64,000 nucleotides of DNA from Trissonchulus latispiculum. Lineage: Eukaryota; Nematoda; Enoplea; Enoplida; Ironidae. The first letter of the stretch is position 1. Every line of letters begins with the position of its first letter. The notes beneath the pieces are model-generated. The model was not told where the DNA came from, did no database searches, and saw only the letters and a list, made by a program, of their open reading frames with translations. This document shows positions 22,612 through 33,000 of the stretch, piece by piece. The stretch is from positions 1 through 64,000 of the forward strand of contig JASAND010020489.1 of NCBI GenBank assembly GCA_030248195.1. Reading direction: 5' to 3'. Position numbers and translations under genes: made by a program.

Positions 22612-24530
22612 ATGCTTGATGATGAGGTTAGACCAGTTATGCAACCAGCTGAATTTCGTGACATCTCGAACTTTGCGTGGCTAGAGGATAAAGATATCGA
22701 AGCCAATAGATTGGCTATACTAGGATATCAGAAATGGTTGGAAGAAAGACCTTTATTCACGCACGGTGAACAAGAGGAGGTTCTCGCATCTCTCAGTAAA
22801 GGAGTGTATTTGGATTGAATTTGGATATTCAAAAATGCATAGTCATAATTGGCGTGAAGTTTTGGTCATTTGCAAAGCAATACGTTTAGCTATGGACAGA
22901 AAATTTCTCATTGATTTTGAAAAGGTATATGCGCCATTTGATATCTATGAGGGCATACCACCACAGCTGTTGGCACAAAAGTTCCAACAAGCTACTTCGC
23001 CAATTACGGTCTATCGTTTATGGGATAACATCATTGTGACTAAATTTCAACCAACGTGCAAAGATGATGTAAAGGTTTTTCATCCATACTTGCAAGCCTT
23101 TCGCACTGAAATGCAGAACTTGCTTCGTAACGAATCGGAAGGTCTTGTAGAGTTACCAGTTAGCCGTCTTTAAGAGGACAATTGCACGTATGAATCCAAC
23201 TTGGGAACAGTGTGAACTTGCCTTGAACATCCGTGAACCTGAACGGTCCCATGCCGGTGCAGATTTCCATAAATTTACAGTTACTTTGCGTTTTCCATCT
23301 ATGCAGGACGAACAGAGTAGAAGTCATACGTAATTGCAATTCGTGGGAGTAGGTCAGTCTCTACATGGAGCACTTACAGCAGTCTATTTTGAACTATTTC
23401 CGGAAATTCGGAATTAGCCACACCTTATGATGAGAAGTTATAAGAGGTCAATGTGGTTTTTAAGCCGATGGAATACGGATCATCTAGCTTCCTGGCGAGC
23501 TCTCAGAGATACCTACGCAATGTTCCTTGAGAAACGCATAATAACAGGTTATCCTGAAGGTGAAAATCCATTTGCGAAGATAAGGGCAAAAGAACCTTTG
23601 TATTTCGAACCTTTCTTTCGCTACGTTACACCAGCTAGTTTTATGCATACTACCAACGGAGGAATAACTATTTTGGATGATAATTTTCGGTTCCGTTGTG
23701 GTGAAACGGGGTATCAGTTCAACAAGTGTGATCTTTTGGGTTTACCACATTTAGCCAAATGGGTTAAGAGTCGGCATTTGATTTTGAATGCATCGCAGGT
23801 TAAGTCGGAAGTTGACAAGTTTTTGCGTAAATATCCGCATCTGCAGCGTTTCTGGAAAAGTAGCTATCGACCATTTTTGGCATACCAAACAGCTATTGAG
23901 AAATTCTATCAGGAACCTGAATTGCGACAGTTCATTTTGAACAATTGTGAGAAATTTTTGGCCAAATCTGCAAAAGGGAATCCGTGTATCGGAACTGGAA
24001 ATCTTAAGTCGGTTTTTCCATCTTGTCAGTCAGGAGAGAATTTCATCGGGTGTATGTGTATGAATATCCTACTATATTTCATGGTCGATGGACCATTAGA
24101 TTTAGTGGATAAACAGAACCGTCTAGTGATTGGTCAAAAAATGTATCAGCGTAAGATGGTCATTGGAAAGCGAATGCAAATCGCAGCTCGAAATTAGCTT
24201 GACGGTAAGAACGCACCGCAATATCACGATGTAGCAGGAGGAGTCGCTTTACCGAATTTTGTGATGCATCCGTTGACTCAGGAGAAGTATCGAGGTCATC
24301 CTACGGGAATTTTTTGTCCAGCGGATTCATATCAGACTTGTGATTATGGTACGCCAGCGCTGAAATATCATAGTTTAACGGAACATCATTTACTACCTAA
24401 ACAGTTGTGCTATTTTCCATGAGCGCTAGTTTTGCATCGAGCTAGTAAGACGAAGATTCCCCAGAAGGACCGTTATAATATCTTGAATGTGATGAAACGT
24501 GTCGTGGGCATGAGAGGCATACTAGACTGA
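22612..24530 (+). pseudogene. Gypsy-2 ORF3 C-terminal part: shared domain and divergent NADAR-like domain
   Basis: Coding hops frames at about 22800, 23170 and 23400 but is otherwise dense. The stretch 22840-23400 can be aligned by eye with Gypsy-1 ORF3 about 10230-10700: a W-E-x2-L-x-I block followed by an FP, then VGxG, AL and FP anchors. Then, in the frame open 23427-24197, a NADAR-like domain follows: GETGYQFNK (compare EQAYQ..K), a Trp-containing helix, LRQFILNN, and AKSAKGNPCIGTG where the family has E.S..D..WG.G. The D/W pair is lost, so catalysis is doubtful. About 110 residues follow (with stops) to 24530; I do not recognise them. Confidence 0.62.
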
Positions 24531-24630
24531 ATGTGCCGAGAGCAAACAGTCAGGTTAGAACAATGAGATTTGCTTTTATGCAAGCTCGATATAGGAGTCG
24601 TCAAAATCCAGCTATTCGAACGGAAATTCC

Positions 24631-24785
24631 TAATTCAAGATGGATACCTTCGTCTTGAAGGTATCCATCTTGATTCCTTCAAGACGAAGGTATCAAGATA
24701 GCAACGAAGGTATCAAGATAGACGAAGGTAGCAACATGAAATCCTATGCCTATGCAAAGGCATAGGATTGCATGTTGCCTCCTAT
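24631..24785. repeat. Cluster of perfect hairpins and short tandem repeats
   Basis: A perfect 16-bp-arm hairpin lies at 24636-24651 / 24657-24672 (CAAGATGGATACCTTC, 5-base loop). Part of it is repeated in inverted sense at 24678-24690, followed by two 20-bp repeats of ACGAAGGTATCAAGATAG(CA). A second hairpin pairs 24731-24750 with 24759-24778 (GCAACATG..ATCCTATGCC, one mismatch). It lies between ORF3 and the end of Gypsy-2. Confidence 0.9.
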
Positions 24786-25516
24786 GCCCTTGTTACAAGA
24801 CAGTTACCACCTAGACGCATGCCTGGTGAGTTACTTCCATTCCAGTTTCGTTTTGAAAACAAGCCACGGAATAAGAACTCGAAGCTGCGAATGAGGCAAG
24901 AGTGGCTACAGCGAGAGGAGCCTAGAACGGAGTATGAAGAGTATAGTGGTAGCGAGACGCGAAGCGCAATAACACCACGCTATGAATAGTTTGTTTTACG
25001 GTCATCGGGTTGTATATCGTTATTTTTTGCGTGCTAAGTGCAAGATTTCCTTCACATAGTACGTAGCTACCCACAACGCTCCTAGTCGTATAAACATAGG
25101 ATTAGTGCTGTCGTCTGATAGCGAGTATCGCTTGTATCTTGTTTTTCACTTTTTTTACTTTTCGTAGTACTATTGGTTGAATTTTTTGCTAATCGTTAAT
25201 ATGAATTATTTGAAAGCTTGTTTTGTACAGTTTTTTTACTAAAGCAATTGTTTTGCTAGTTTATTAATCGGAAGTCTTAGAAGTCAGCTTAAAAAGCAAG
25301 CAATTCATTCGTTAATTTGTTGTTGTTGTATTGAAGAAGAGGAGGTACTCTTCAGAGGCTTATTTTATACGTGCATTCCTAAAACGCCTCATTATGTTGT
25401 TTCAAAGACGAATTTTGTGGTACTACTTTGGAATTAACTTGCTATATTCATGTTGTTAGTATTTTGATAGTGTGGATAGTGCATAGTCACTTCTATATAC
25501 GGTTCTTGTTATTCTA
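24786..25516. other. Unassigned 3' part of Gypsy-2 or flank
   Basis: No gene recognised. GAAGAAGAGGAGG near 25335 is purine-rich and could be a polypurine tract, but no LTR could be matched beside it. Confidence 0.35.
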
Positions 25517-26193
25517 TTAGTCAAGTTTAGTATTTTGTGCGCACGGATTACGAGAAGTCACCAATATATTATTACTAATTATTACTGTTCCTGCCATATC
25601 AGATTTCCCAGGCGGACCCTGCTCACCAGCTTGCAAATGATGCAAACGCTCACCCATGTCCCTAGCTCGCAATTCCTGATGTAACCATTCTCGTAAGTTT
25701 GCTAGTGACCAATCCGGATTCTGGCTTCTCTTGCGATGAGCCTCAACTTTCAGAAATCGCGACAACTTAGACAAAATAATAGAATACAGAATCATATCCT
25801 GACCTGGATTAAGCGATTCCAGGCTGCGGAGATGGCGTTCGAGGCCATCATGCACCGACAACAATGATGAAATATCTCCGTTAGCAGTATTAAGCGACAA
25901 GAGGGCGTCAATATGGGCATAAATTATCCTTTGTTTATCCCCATAACGTTCGTAGAGAGTTTTGACCACTTTAGCATAGTTGGCCGAAGTCACTCGATAG
26001 CCCTCTCAATCAACCGAAAGGCTTCCCCTTTCAAGAGCCCACGAAGATAATTCAACCAGGATGTGTTATTCTTCTTACGTTCTATATTGGATTCCATCAA
26101 ATTGCTGGCACTGCCCAAAACTTTTTGGACAAAACCAGCCGAATCAAAAGACATAATAGTAGGTTTAGTAGGATCCAAAAACCACCATCCCAA
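25517..26193 (-). pseudogene. Second BEL/Pao gag fragment (truncated)
   Basis: Bases about 25588-26040 repeat about 32791-33245 of the main BEL/Pao gag with few changes (the KVEAHRKRSQN..WSLANLREWLHQEL segment). Upstream, on the minus strand, the N-terminal part differs from the main copy: it begins FDSAGFVQKVLGSASN and lacks the FEGDPIRWQEFW block, so it comes from another subfamily or a recombinant. Translation is interrupted near 25990, the same place where the main copy breaks. The fragment ends at about 25517 against Gypsy-2 DNA. Confidence 0.8.
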
Positions 26194-26276
26194 GTGTAGC
26201 CTAGCCCAGGGAACCTAACCCGTGACTGAAAAAATCCCCGGTTATAACTGGATCACACACTTGGCGCTATTTTTAG
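26194..26276 (-). other. Leader and possible primer-binding region of the gag fragment
   Basis: Read on the minus strand, this short stretch follows the LTR-like block and begins CTAAAAATAGCGCCAAGTG. A GCGCC core just after an LTR end is typical of primer-binding sites, though the expected TGG start is TAG here. It leads into the partial gag. Confidence 0.45.
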
Positions 26277-26967
26277 TGGTAATTGCCATTACGAGATAGC
26301 TACTCGTTTTAATAAGTAAAAATAAACTAATGCCAAATGTGTAATAAATTGTTTGAATAATTTGCAATACTTAATAATAATTTTTAACAATAATTTTTAA
26401 AAAAGAGAAAGGGAGACTCCCCAATTAAAATATGAAATATAATAATGAACCAGTAGATCAGAGAATAAACAGATAACGCGAACACCAATCCACAAAACAT
26501 TAATCATTTATTTACCTTGGCAAACAAATAACAAGTCAGAAATCAGCACAAACAATTACCATTTTCAGTTCACACTTTAGGTCCAATGTATCTACCTCCA
26601 GCCATATCAGCGTATTTCATCGGCAAGGAATATACTGTATACTCCTTATCTTTAATAAGGATAACCGGATCCAGCGAACCAGGTCTATCAAACAGTTCCA
26701 CTTTACCCTTCATAGTTACGTCACTATCTAAATGATGGAAACTAATAGCCGAGAGCCTAGCAGACTGTATTCAACAACGAACTTAATTGACAATAATAAG
26801 TGTAAACAACTAAGTCTTTGCCAAAACGTCTCAATCAAAACAATATGCAAATTAGGTTTGAGACTGAATTATGCAAATTAGTCTCACACCTAACAACGCT
26901 GTAGCTGGGAATGCTAACAGCAGCAAAAATCAACGTAAACAATTTAAAATCGGGATAATTCCCGACA
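26277..26967 (-). repeat. Candidate LTR of the BEL/Pao element
   Basis: On the minus strand the block starts TGTCGGGAATTATCCCGA directly after a purine-rich GGCGGGAG and ends ...GCAATTACCA, giving TG..CA ends and about 690 bp. It follows the accessory ORF (as a 3' LTR would) and precedes a leader plus gag (as a 5' LTR would). No second copy was found, so the call rests on position and ends only. Confidence 0.5.
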
Positions 26968-26977
26968 CTCCCGCCAA

Positions 26978-28229
26978 GAGTCAGCAGGATGGTCCTTCAT
27001 AAGGCGGTGTGGAGACACGCTGATGCAGATATGGGGGATTCTTCATGGTTGGTCGTCTATCAATCGGATAGATTTTATCCGCAACCGAAAACGATACCCT
27101 CTTTAAGAGAGGGAGAGCTTTGATCCATTGTCTGATCATTTGCCAAGTCCCGTTAGGTGACAAGTGGAAGCCATCTTTATCAATAATGTTTGGACCCATT
27201 TCCTTTCGCCAACCGGAAACAACTGGTGCACCAATAGTGTACCAGTTCAGATACTTAATCCCCGTACGCTCCACTACATGATCTAGGATATAGTCATTAA
27301 ATTGGGAAACGTTTCGAGCCCCAGGCAGCGGCATAGGGCCACAAAGCAAAACCGATGGGAAAGGGCGAATATGCTGTAGTTTACGAATCAGACAGCGAAG
27401 ATCGTGACACTCATCGGCCCAACCAGTAGGAGATTTAGCAACATTGACACCGCTTGACATTAACAGCAACATTGACTTATAACCACAATGCCATACTGCT
27501 CCGGGGATTCTTGTCTAGCAACCGCTCGAAAGTCAGAAAGTGTTTCGCCCGAAAGAACGCAAGGGAAGCCTCCTTCAATATGTTTGATGTAGCGTGGAAC
27601 TGAATCAGATATCAGCAGCACCGTTTTATGAAACGACCACGCGTCAGGATCAGTTATACGATACTGCAGCAAATTGTCCACGAGCCATCGGGGGGAGGGC
27701 AAACCAAGGGCAAGTTCTGACAAAAGACGACCATAACGATTTTGATCACGATGTTCTCCCTCCGGTGTCTGTCGGGCAAAAGATAGACCAGAGCCGCAGG
27801 ACCAAACATTTTCCTTTCTGCCGGAAAGGACAATGAACTTCGATGACAAACTAGTTCTTGAAGCCAGATCCTTCAACGTTCGATCCCAAGCAGTCCTCAA
27901 ATCGCCATACAGAGCTCATTGGCGTTCATTGTCTACAAAGCTGAAATGTCGCACCCCTTGGCTTCAGGCCACGTAGAACAATCAGCACCTTCACAACCCG
28001 ATCTAACAAAGTCCCAGGCGGCCTGAAGGTATCCACTTTGGCGTAACGCAAGCATCCAACGGATATGTTCGACCGTTTGTAGGGAGACCGAATTAGCAAC
28101 GTTCTCACCGATCACAAGTTTGGGATCATGAGCATAGAATCTGGACAGGGGATGGGTGGAATAAACATAAACAATAGAACGATCATTAGGATCAATTGAA
28201 GAATCCAAATTTTGAGCAGCCATTATCAT
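26978..28229 (-). pseudogene. BEL/Pao accessory ORF: SGNH (GDSL-type) hydrolase-like protein
   Basis: The ORF starts at ATG 28229 (or 28223), 116 bases after the integrase ORF ends. Its first 100 residues (to about 27926) match nothing I know. After a frame change (27900-27930) comes LLISDSVPRY (near 27590-27622), the block I Ser of SGNH hydrolases, with a following Gly (LSGETLSDF). After a second change near 27470 come GVNVAKSPTGW (the GxN block III position), CGPMPLPG, and DGFHLSPNGT (about 27155-27182), the block V DxxH that completes the Ser-Asp-His triad. SGNH enzymes are esterases or acylhydrolases. CR1-type LINEs carry an esterase, but this one lies in a BEL/Pao env position. Substrate unknown. 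Confidence 0.7.
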
Positions 28230-28247
28230 AAAATAATATGTAAAATA

Positions 28248-28266
28248 ACCTGAAAATTATATAATT
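28248..28266 (-). promoter_or_regulatory. Candidate splice acceptor for the SGNH ORF
   Basis: On the minus strand TATATAATTTTCAG lies about 20 bases before the first ATG of the accessory ORF. The T-rich tract and the CAG fit an animal acceptor. The donor was not identified. Confidence 0.45.
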
Positions 28267-28344
28267 ACACACGTCATTGTTATCCTATACTCTAGAAAAC
28301 ACAAAGTAGCTTACTCACTTCCTCAAAGGAAGGAGTGGAACAAA

Positions 28345-30016
28345 TTAGATTTCTTCTGAACATTGAGTATAGGATTGCCATTTTCTGCGAGCTGCAATTG
28401 CTGCTTTTCGAGTAATTTTCCCCTTATGAGATAATGTAGCATCTGCAGTTCCTTTCAAAGAGACTAGCGCCTCCTCACCATATTCTAGCGGATAGAGTAA
28501 TTTCAAAAGGCGGCGTTGGAGAGACCCAGTGGATGTGCGAACAGAAGCCGAACGGATGTGCCCATCTGAACTGGAGTGAAGATGCTGAATCACTCCAAGG
28601 CGCCATGAAGAACGCGGAGTACCTTCTTTGATATGGACAACAGTGCCAACAGAAGGAAGCCAAGAACTTTTGCCGCGCTGTTGATGTAAGGAAATCGTTC
28701 TCGAAGACTAAGTAGGTACTCCGTTTTCCATGATCTCCAAAAACTGTGGACAAGGCCTTGTAACCTTTTCCATCAACCTTAAGGCTATCAGGCAAAGAAT
28801 GAGGCGCGTACTCCACGTCGGATTCGCGATTAGAACAGTCTATGCCGCCAACTCTCCTCATAGGAGAGAGTAGTTTCATAGGTGACAAAAAGGAGTCTCC
28901 TATATTACTCTCGACATAAACTAACGGTCGAGAGTTAACGACAGACACTATTTCTGAAGCTAGTGTTTGAAGTTCGATGAGACTCACAAGCGACCTTAAC
29001 AGAGTCTTTTTCAACGCATTCTTAACCACGCCCCAAGCCTTTCGTAAAATCCACCCATCCACGGGGCCATCTCAGGGAGAATAAGCCAATCTATCCCGTG
29101 GGAAACGAGAAATTCTTGCATAGCTTCTGTATTCCTAGCATTAGCCCACAATTTCGGCGTGGAATTGTTTTGCATTGTCAGATACTATCACCAAAGGAGG
29201 CCAACAAGAATTGTTCGGTGGTCATGTCCTCAACCACTTCTAAATGAATCGCCCGGACAACCGCGCACGTAAACAAACAAATCCAAATTTTCTTCGGTAT
29301 GCCTGCTACCTTTACAAAAAGGGGTCCCAAATAATCAACCCCTGTATGCGAAAACGGGGGTCCCTCCTCCAGACGAGTCTTCGGAAGAGGGGGAACAGGC
29401 GGTAGGTGGTATCCTCCGTCTTGGATGCGACGACAAGTACGGCAGTCACGGAGAACTCGCTTGACAGCAGCTCAGCCATGCACAATCCAGAACGTTTCTC
29501 GCACTGACGCTGAGTCTGAGCTACTCCAGCGTACAGCACGTTCTTGTGGAAATTCATCACCAACAAATCAACAAAGTGTCCTGATTTTGGTAACAAAACA
29601 GAATATTTCGTTTCAAAGGAGGCGTTAGCATTATTCAACCTGCCAAAACATCTGAGCAGTCCCTGGTGATCCTTAAACACCTGTAAATTACGACAAAATC
29701 CTTTGGATGAGTTAGGTTTATCAATCACAGTATTAGGAAAGCACTGTGATTGAATACGACGGACCCACCAACTAAGTGATCTAGATAGTTCCTGCTGGTT
29801 CAAAGGGCCCTCGTATCCGCGAGACGAGGTAATCTTGGCTCGACAGAATGAGATGAATCTAGAAACATAAGCAGTAACCCTGAGTAGTTTTGTGAACGAA
29901 GAGTAGGTAGATTTGTCGATCGGCGTATCAACTATAGCTGGAGGAATAGAAGTAACCAAACCTCTGGTTATAACGGGTGGTGCGCTATCAGTGGAACACA
30001 GTTCTGCTTGAGGCAT
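28345..30016 (-). pseudogene. BEL/Pao integrase region
   Basis: On the minus strand, a pre-integrase segment (LLRVTAYVSRFI; GHFVDLLVMNFHKNVLYAG, first His of the zinc site) is followed by a catalytic core spread over several frames, with the typical EMAPWMDGFYERL-like stretch containing the catalytic Glu near 29060. The C-terminal part (WRLGVIQHLHSSSDGHIRSASVRT) is the usual BEL/Pao tail that ends pol. Three or more frame breaks and several stops are present. Confidence 0.85.
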
Positions 30017-31668
30017 AACGGGCTAATGAGAGTCCGTGTCACACAACCATGCAGGACCTGTGCATCAAGACTGTGATGTTTGTAGAGATTTCACATCACA
30101 GCTAGGGCTTGGTAAATCGGCAGGATTTTCAGACGATGGAACATATCGAAAACGTAAACCCTTAATACTTCGTAGTTCTCGTAGTCGGTTCTCAACAAAT
30201 GTAGTGGCCACTTGCTCAACCAACAGCCAATACAGGACATACTGTGAATCCGTCCAGAGATAAGTATTTGTGATTGAAATATCGAGATGCTTCATCACAA
30301 ACTGAAGCAATAACAGCAGCAACCAGTTCCAGACGCGGAATTGTTAGATGCTGTTTGAGAGGGGCGAGATGAGTTTTCGCCATTAGTAGATACGAAGAAA
30401 TTGACCCGAATAGATTTCAGAACGCAAGTAAATCACAGAAGAACAAGCACGAGCTTAAGCGTCACTGAAAACGTGTTGCTCCAGATTCGTACATTGCGTC
30501 GTTACAACATGACGAGGAACTGCAATCGCTGATAATAGTGAAAGTTCAGGCACAAAACGTCGCCAACTGTCGGCAATAGTTATGGAAACGGGTTCATCCC
30601 AACCCAGGCCTTGCCTCCGTAAGTCCTGTACGAGTAATTTACCGACTACAACGACGGGAGCAAAGAATCCGCAAGGGTCGAACACTTGTGACAAAGCCTT
30701 TAGAATGCGACGTTATGTGATAGTAGAGTCTACATCGATAGGTCGAATAGGGCAACAATAAAGAACGTCTCGCAGTGGATCCCACTTGAGACCTAACACC
30801 TTTGGTTCAGCTTCGCGTCCTCGATCGACATGAGGAATGTGACTAGCCACTTCTACAGAGTTAGTGTACCACTCACGTAGGTTCATAGAAGCGTCTGAAA
30901 ACAACTTCTTAGCCTCAATGTAATGTTGACGAGCTTCTCTAATAGAAGCTTCACCAGTGATAACATTATCGACATAAATATCACGAAGAATACGGCGCGC
31001 CAGATCAGACCCGTCTTGCTTCAAATGGTGAGAAATGTGGAAAGGGCTGGAAATTACACCAAAGGTACCCTAGTAAAGCGATAGGCAATAAGGTTGGCCC
31101 CAACTGGAGGTTCAGACAGATCACGAAACCACAAAAAGCGGGTGACGTCACGTTCTGTCTGTTGCAAGCCAACCTGCAAAAATGCGTTTTCAATGTCACT
31201 GGCTAAAGCGACTGCATGGATACAAAACCTTAGGAGTAACCCACACAAATCCTCTAAAAACACTGGTCCTCTGTGAAGACAATCATTGAGACTGTTCATA
31301 TCCTTGCGGGCCTTGGAGGAAGCATCGAATACAATACGTAACTTGGTAGTTGGTTTGTCAGGGCTGAATACCGTATGGTGCGGCATATGGTAAAGGTTGT
31401 TCCCTGAAGGAACAACAGGAGCTTCTTCAATTATTCCCTGTTCCAACTGATTCTGGATTACCGAATTATATGCCTCCGAAGTTGCAGTCGAATCAATCAG
31501 ACGACGATGCAATGACTTCAGCCGACCATACGCTAAGCCAGAGTTATCGAAAAGCTCCATCAGAGGCTTCTTCCATGGCCATTGTACATAGTAGCTCCCA
31601 TCAACAAATTGGACAGTGGAGGAAAAAGACTCCAAAGCTTCCTTATCCGCAGTACCGTTATCCTGGTT
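30017..31668 (-). pseudogene. BEL/Pao reverse transcriptase and RNase H
   Basis: On the minus strand RT begins in an open frame at 31635 (GIIEEAPVV, MPHHTVFSPDKPTTKLRIVFDASSK, ASDIENAFLQVGL with the first catalytic Asp). After a frame break comes RDIYVDNVITG (box about 30960-30985): Asn replaces the second Asp of YxDD, a form I believe is seen in BEL/Pao relatives. The connection (FDPCGFFAPVVVVGKLLVQDL) and a partial RNase H (WTDSQYVLYWL, VPSSENPAD) follow in other frames down to 30065. The order and these motifs are those of BEL/Pao pol. Confidence 0.92.
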
Positions 31669-33000
31669 TTAACGCATGCCGAGCTCTTCCAACTCCCAGT
31701 AACGAGATAAGTCAGAGATGGAACTAGCAACAGGACTTAGCTGAGCAAAGTCCCGAAGAAACATTACCGACACTGTTTCAGGGCCAGATTCATCAGTAGG
31801 AACCCGCCCGGTGGCTATGAATTCCAACTTTGAGTTCAAAAACCACAGATTAGGACCAGACTGAATACGCTCGGCTCCTATGAAGCTGTAATAGTAGTCC
31901 ATGCCAATCAAAATGTCACTATTCACAAGTTCAGCACGCTGTACAGGAGGCTCAGCTAAAACCCAAGTAGGAATTACTACCCCTGGAGATCCCAAAGAGA
32001 CCTTCAGTATTGGACAAGTGATTGCAGGCACCACACTAGCGACAATTAGAAGCGTCGATCCATCTCTACATGGAACTACAAACTCAACCATTTTGTGCTC
32101 AGCCGTTTGTGGCTGAGTATTCTGGAAGGTGGATACAGTAAGCCATTCTGACCGCACGATGGGCAAATTGAGTTCACGGCACTTTTCCTCAGTTATGAAA
32201 GACCGAGACGCTCCAGTGTCAAAACATAAGCGTGCTTGCGCACTAACACGAGAAGCACAGTTCGCGACGAATGTCAAAGCGGTTTGCATGATTGTCCGAT
32301 TTGTGGACTGGTTAGGAGCTACAGCAATCGAAGAAACAGCCGTGTTCGAAGGAACAAAAGGCTCTGATGATGAAGATAAACTGGATGTAAACTTCGCTTG
32401 TCCCGGATGGGTAGGCTTAGGAGCCCCAAACTTAGAATAGCAAAGACTAGAATGGTGAGTTTGGCGCTGACAATATTGACAGCGTTTAGCCCTACGACGC
32501 TTGCGAGCAAGATGACCTTGACCGAGGCATCTGAAACAACGATCACAGAGTTGCGCCCTGCGAGACTCAGAGTCTGTGGAGGCGGAACAAGCTTCAGAAG
32601 AATGGACACCTTTGCAAAATGCGCAGGTCATTTCTCGACTCGCCCGTGAGACAAGAGCAGATGCTGATGCTTGCTTATAACGACTGTCTCCATGAGACCG
32701 ACGTAGGCCCGCATGAGCTTGCTCCTCCCCACGGTTGAATCGGCCGTTTCCAGAATTTTGACTGCCTCTGTGAGATTGTCTGGAATTCTTTGTTCCTGCC
32801 ATATCAGATTTCCCAGGCGGACCCTGCTCACCAGCTTGCAAATGATGCAAACGCTCACCCATGTCCCTAGCTCGCAATTCCTGATGTAACCATTCTCGTA
32901 AGTTTGCTAGTGACCAATCCAGATTCTGGCTTCTCTTGCGATGAGCCTCAACTTTCAGAAATCGCGGCAACTTAGACAAAATAATAGAATACAGAATCAT
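31669..33000 (-). pseudogene. BEL/Pao gag C-terminus and aspartic protease
   Basis: A 443-codon open frame on the minus strand. Its first part is the gag C-terminus with three zinc knuckles: CAFCKGVHSSEAC, CFRCLGQGHLARKR (last Cys replaced by Arg) and CQYCQRQTHHSSLC. The protease follows: LCFDTGASRSFI (DTG triad), a beta-rich middle, and SDILIGMDYYYSF. After the protease the frame runs toward RT. No stop lies inside, so this is the best-kept part of the element. The Arg in knuckle 2 suggests reduced zinc binding in this copy. Confidence 0.92.

Larger units (their letters stand above)
14400..25515 (+). mobile_element. Ty3/Gypsy LTR retrotransposon 2 (Gypsy-2), deleted copy
   Basis: A primer-binding site (14400), an RT, a remnant RNase H and an integrase in Gypsy order are followed by about 4.7 kb of third-ORF coding sequence. 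Gag and protease are missing: 14420-16100 holds a MITE and low-complexity DNA instead. The RT and integrase differ clearly from those of Gypsy-1, so this is a separate lineage, not a copy of the same family. No 3' LTR was found; the right boundary (25.0-25.5 kb) is where recognisable coding ends and BEL/Pao sequence begins. Frameshifts and stops are frequent. Confidence 0.88.

Noticed and set aside
24631..24785. CRISPR-like array
   Set aside because: Repeats are palindromic and tandem without unique spacers, in a eukaryotic retroelement.
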